Shown piece by piece: positions 6,533-7,486 of a DNA stretch of 7,486 bases; position 1 is the first letter of the stretch; every line of letters begins with the position of its first letter. The stretch is from Bacteroidales bacterium UBA1184. GTDB lineage: Bacteria; Bacteroidota; Bacteroidia; Bacteroidales; ML635J-15. Location: positions 14,931 through 22,416 of the forward strand of contig DBYO01000007.1 of assembly GCA_002310235.1 (NCBI GenBank), written 5' to 3'. A program made the translations under genes and the position numbers. A model generated the notes under the pieces. It saw nothing but the letters and a program-made list of their open reading frames with translations, made no database searches and was not told the DNA's origin.

Positions 6533-6928
6533 TTAATTGCAATGGTGGTGGTCGCAGCTGTGTTCACAACCGTCGTGGTGGTGGTTGCAACATTCACCTT
6601 GCGCGTAAATTTTACCGTTGAGGAAGTTGAGCACGACTTCGCTTGTCGGACCGCTGCATCCGTTGAAAACGCCGATTCCGCTCGATTCGAGCATTGCTAC
6701 TGCGCCTCCGCCGATTCCGCCTGCAAGCATCACATCTATTTCCTTCTCGAGGAAAGTGTGGATAATGTTGGACTTGCATCCGCAACCTTCGGGCGAATCC
6801 AACTTTTCTTTGCTGATTATGGTCTTTGTTTCGTCGTCAACCTTAAATATTGTGAAATATTCGCAGTGACCGAAATGCTCGTCAACCATATCGCCTTCCC
6901 TTGTGGGTATTGCTATGTTGAAAATCAT
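6533..6928 (-). CDS. NifX/NifB-type (dinitrogenase iron-molybdenum cofactor) domain protein with Cys/His-rich tail
   Basis: The 131-residue protein has the fold signature of the Nitro_FeMo-Co family (PF02579): IAIPTREGDMVDEHFGHC (5-22), CGCKSNII (49-56), DVMLAGGIGGGAVAML (65-80) and VFNGCSGPTSEVVLNFLNG (87-105). Family members bind metalloclusters such as FeMo-cofactor precursors or Fe-S clusters. Those in organisms without nitrogenase, as is likely here, have no settled role. The last 19 residues (113-131) hold 5 Cys and 7 His, a probable metal-binding tail. The start is set at 6928, 11 nt after the ferritin stop, with AGGA close upstream. A longer frame to 7093 would run over the ferritin gene in another frame. 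Context between ferritin and rubrerythrin suggests a role in iron or Fe-S handling; this is inference. Confidence 0.88.
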   Translation of the reverse strand: MIFNIAIPTREGDMVDEHFGHCEYFTIFKVDDETKTIISKEKLDSPEGCGCKSNIIHTFLEKEIDVMLAGGIGGGAVAMLESSGIGVFNGCSGPTSEVVLNFLNGKIYAQGECCNHHHDGCEHSCDHHHCN

Positions 6929-6939
6929 TTCCTGCTGTT

Positions 6940-7452
6940 TTAGTCGAGAACTAATGACGGAGTGTTGTAGGTTCTGCCAGCGAGTTCCTGGTCGAGCATA
7001 TACAATGCGCGAGCGTCGCCACCAAAGAGTTCCATCTTGCTGATGAGGTCGTTGGCGTTCTTTTCTTCTTCGCCCTGTTCCTTGATGAACCACTGGAGAA
7101 GTTCCATTGTCCTGTAGTCCTTTGCCTTTGCAGCTTCACCGTAGATGTTGTCGATGAGCGAGGTAACATACTTTTCGTGTTCCAAAGCAGCCTTCAGCGG
7201 ATCCATGAAATTCTTGTACTTCTTGTCTGGCTGGTCGATTGCAAGCAATGTAACCTTTTCGCCATTGTTCTGGAGGTACTGGTAGAACAACATTGCGTGG
7301 TCGCGTTCTTCCTGAGCCTGAACCTTGTACCAGTTTGCGAAACCAGCAAGTCCCTTCGATTCGAAGAAGTTCGACATGTCAAGGTAAAGATAGCCAGAGT
7401 ACAATTCCTTGTTTATCTGTGTGTTGATTAATTCTGAAACTTTTTTGTTCAT
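6940..7452 (-). CDS. ftnA: Bacterial non-haem ferritin
   Basis: Ferritin assembles into a 24-subunit cytoplasmic shell that oxidises Fe(II) and stores it as a ferric mineral. The 170-residue length is normal. Ferroxidase residues line up with E. coli FtnA one position earlier: Glu16, Glu49, His52 (in QAQEERDHA, 45-53), Glu93, Gln126 and Glu129. This is the H-type pattern, so it should be catalytically active, and haem-binding bacterioferritin is unlikely. The start at 7452 has a clear Shine-Dalgarno sequence (AAAGGA on the minus strand, 7460-7465, 7 nt away), stronger than those of most genes in the window. It is the first gene of the leftward cassette. A TTTG on the minus strand at 7483-7486 could be the end of its promoter, but the window stops there. 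Regulation cannot be read from the sequence. Confidence 0.96.
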   Translation of the reverse strand: MNKKVSELINTQINKELYSGYLYLDMSNFFESKGLAGFANWYKVQAQEERDHAMLFYQYLQNNGEKVTLLAIDQPDKKYKNFMDPLKAALEHEKYVTSLIDNIYGEAAKAKDYRTMELLQWFIKEQGEEEKNANDLISKMELFGGDARALYMLDQELAGRTYNTPSLVLD

Positions 7453-7486
7453 GATATTTTCCTTTCTATTTTAATTGTTTGACAAA

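Noticed and set aside
6929..7093. Longer start for the NifX-like gene reaching to 7093
   Set aside because: The extra 55 residues are an out-of-frame reading of ferritin, low in hydrophobic content and Arg-rich; ATG 6928 with AGGA upstream matches the family start.
7483..7486. TTTG on the minus strand as the ferritin promoter
   Set aside because: Only the last four bases of a possible TAnnTTTG are in the window, so it cannot be supported.

Overview
The window looks like chromosomal DNA from an anaerobic member of the Bacteroidota, probably a Bacteroidales species. Three things point there: promoter-like TAnnTTTG elements in front of genes, several starts with little or no Shine-Dalgarno sequence, and the gene families present (a Bacteroidota-style Yip1 membrane protein, an M13 lipoprotein peptidase, and N-terminal-rubredoxin 'reverse' rubrerythrin beside bacterial ferritin). 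Placement below order level is not supported.

Layout. Nt 1-990 hold the 3' end of a TMTC-like membrane protein with TPR repeats; its start lies outside the window. An intergenic stretch (991-1195) follows, with an 8-bp tandem repeat that begins at the stop codon, a tiny hydrophobic ORF and a good Bacteroidota promoter. A rightward gene string runs from 1196 to 3781: Yip1-family membrane protein, smpB (trans-translation), a RhuM-family gene and plsY (phospholipid synthesis). The gaps are 10, 8 and 24 nt, so this is probably one operon. The RhuM gene is the odd member, being clearly AT-richer than smpB and plsY and unrelated to their housekeeping roles. A large M13 metallopeptidase lipoprotein (3805-5841) follows, possibly with its own promoter overlapping the plsY stop codon. 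A strong two-way terminator (5861-5892) closes this side.

The right part (5910-7452) is a leftward three-gene string: ferritin, then a small NifX/NifB-type metallocluster-binding protein with a Cys/His-rich tail, then reverse rubrerythrin. Together these make a compact iron-storage, iron-handling and peroxide-reduction cassette, which suits an anaerobe that meets transient oxygen.

I found no CRISPR array, insertion sequence, tRNA or rRNA gene. Most of the window is ordinary. The parts that deserve a second look are the repeat plus mini-ORF at 990-1143, the atypical RhuM gene with a degenerate phospholipase-D-like end, and the iron cassette with its metal-binding tail.
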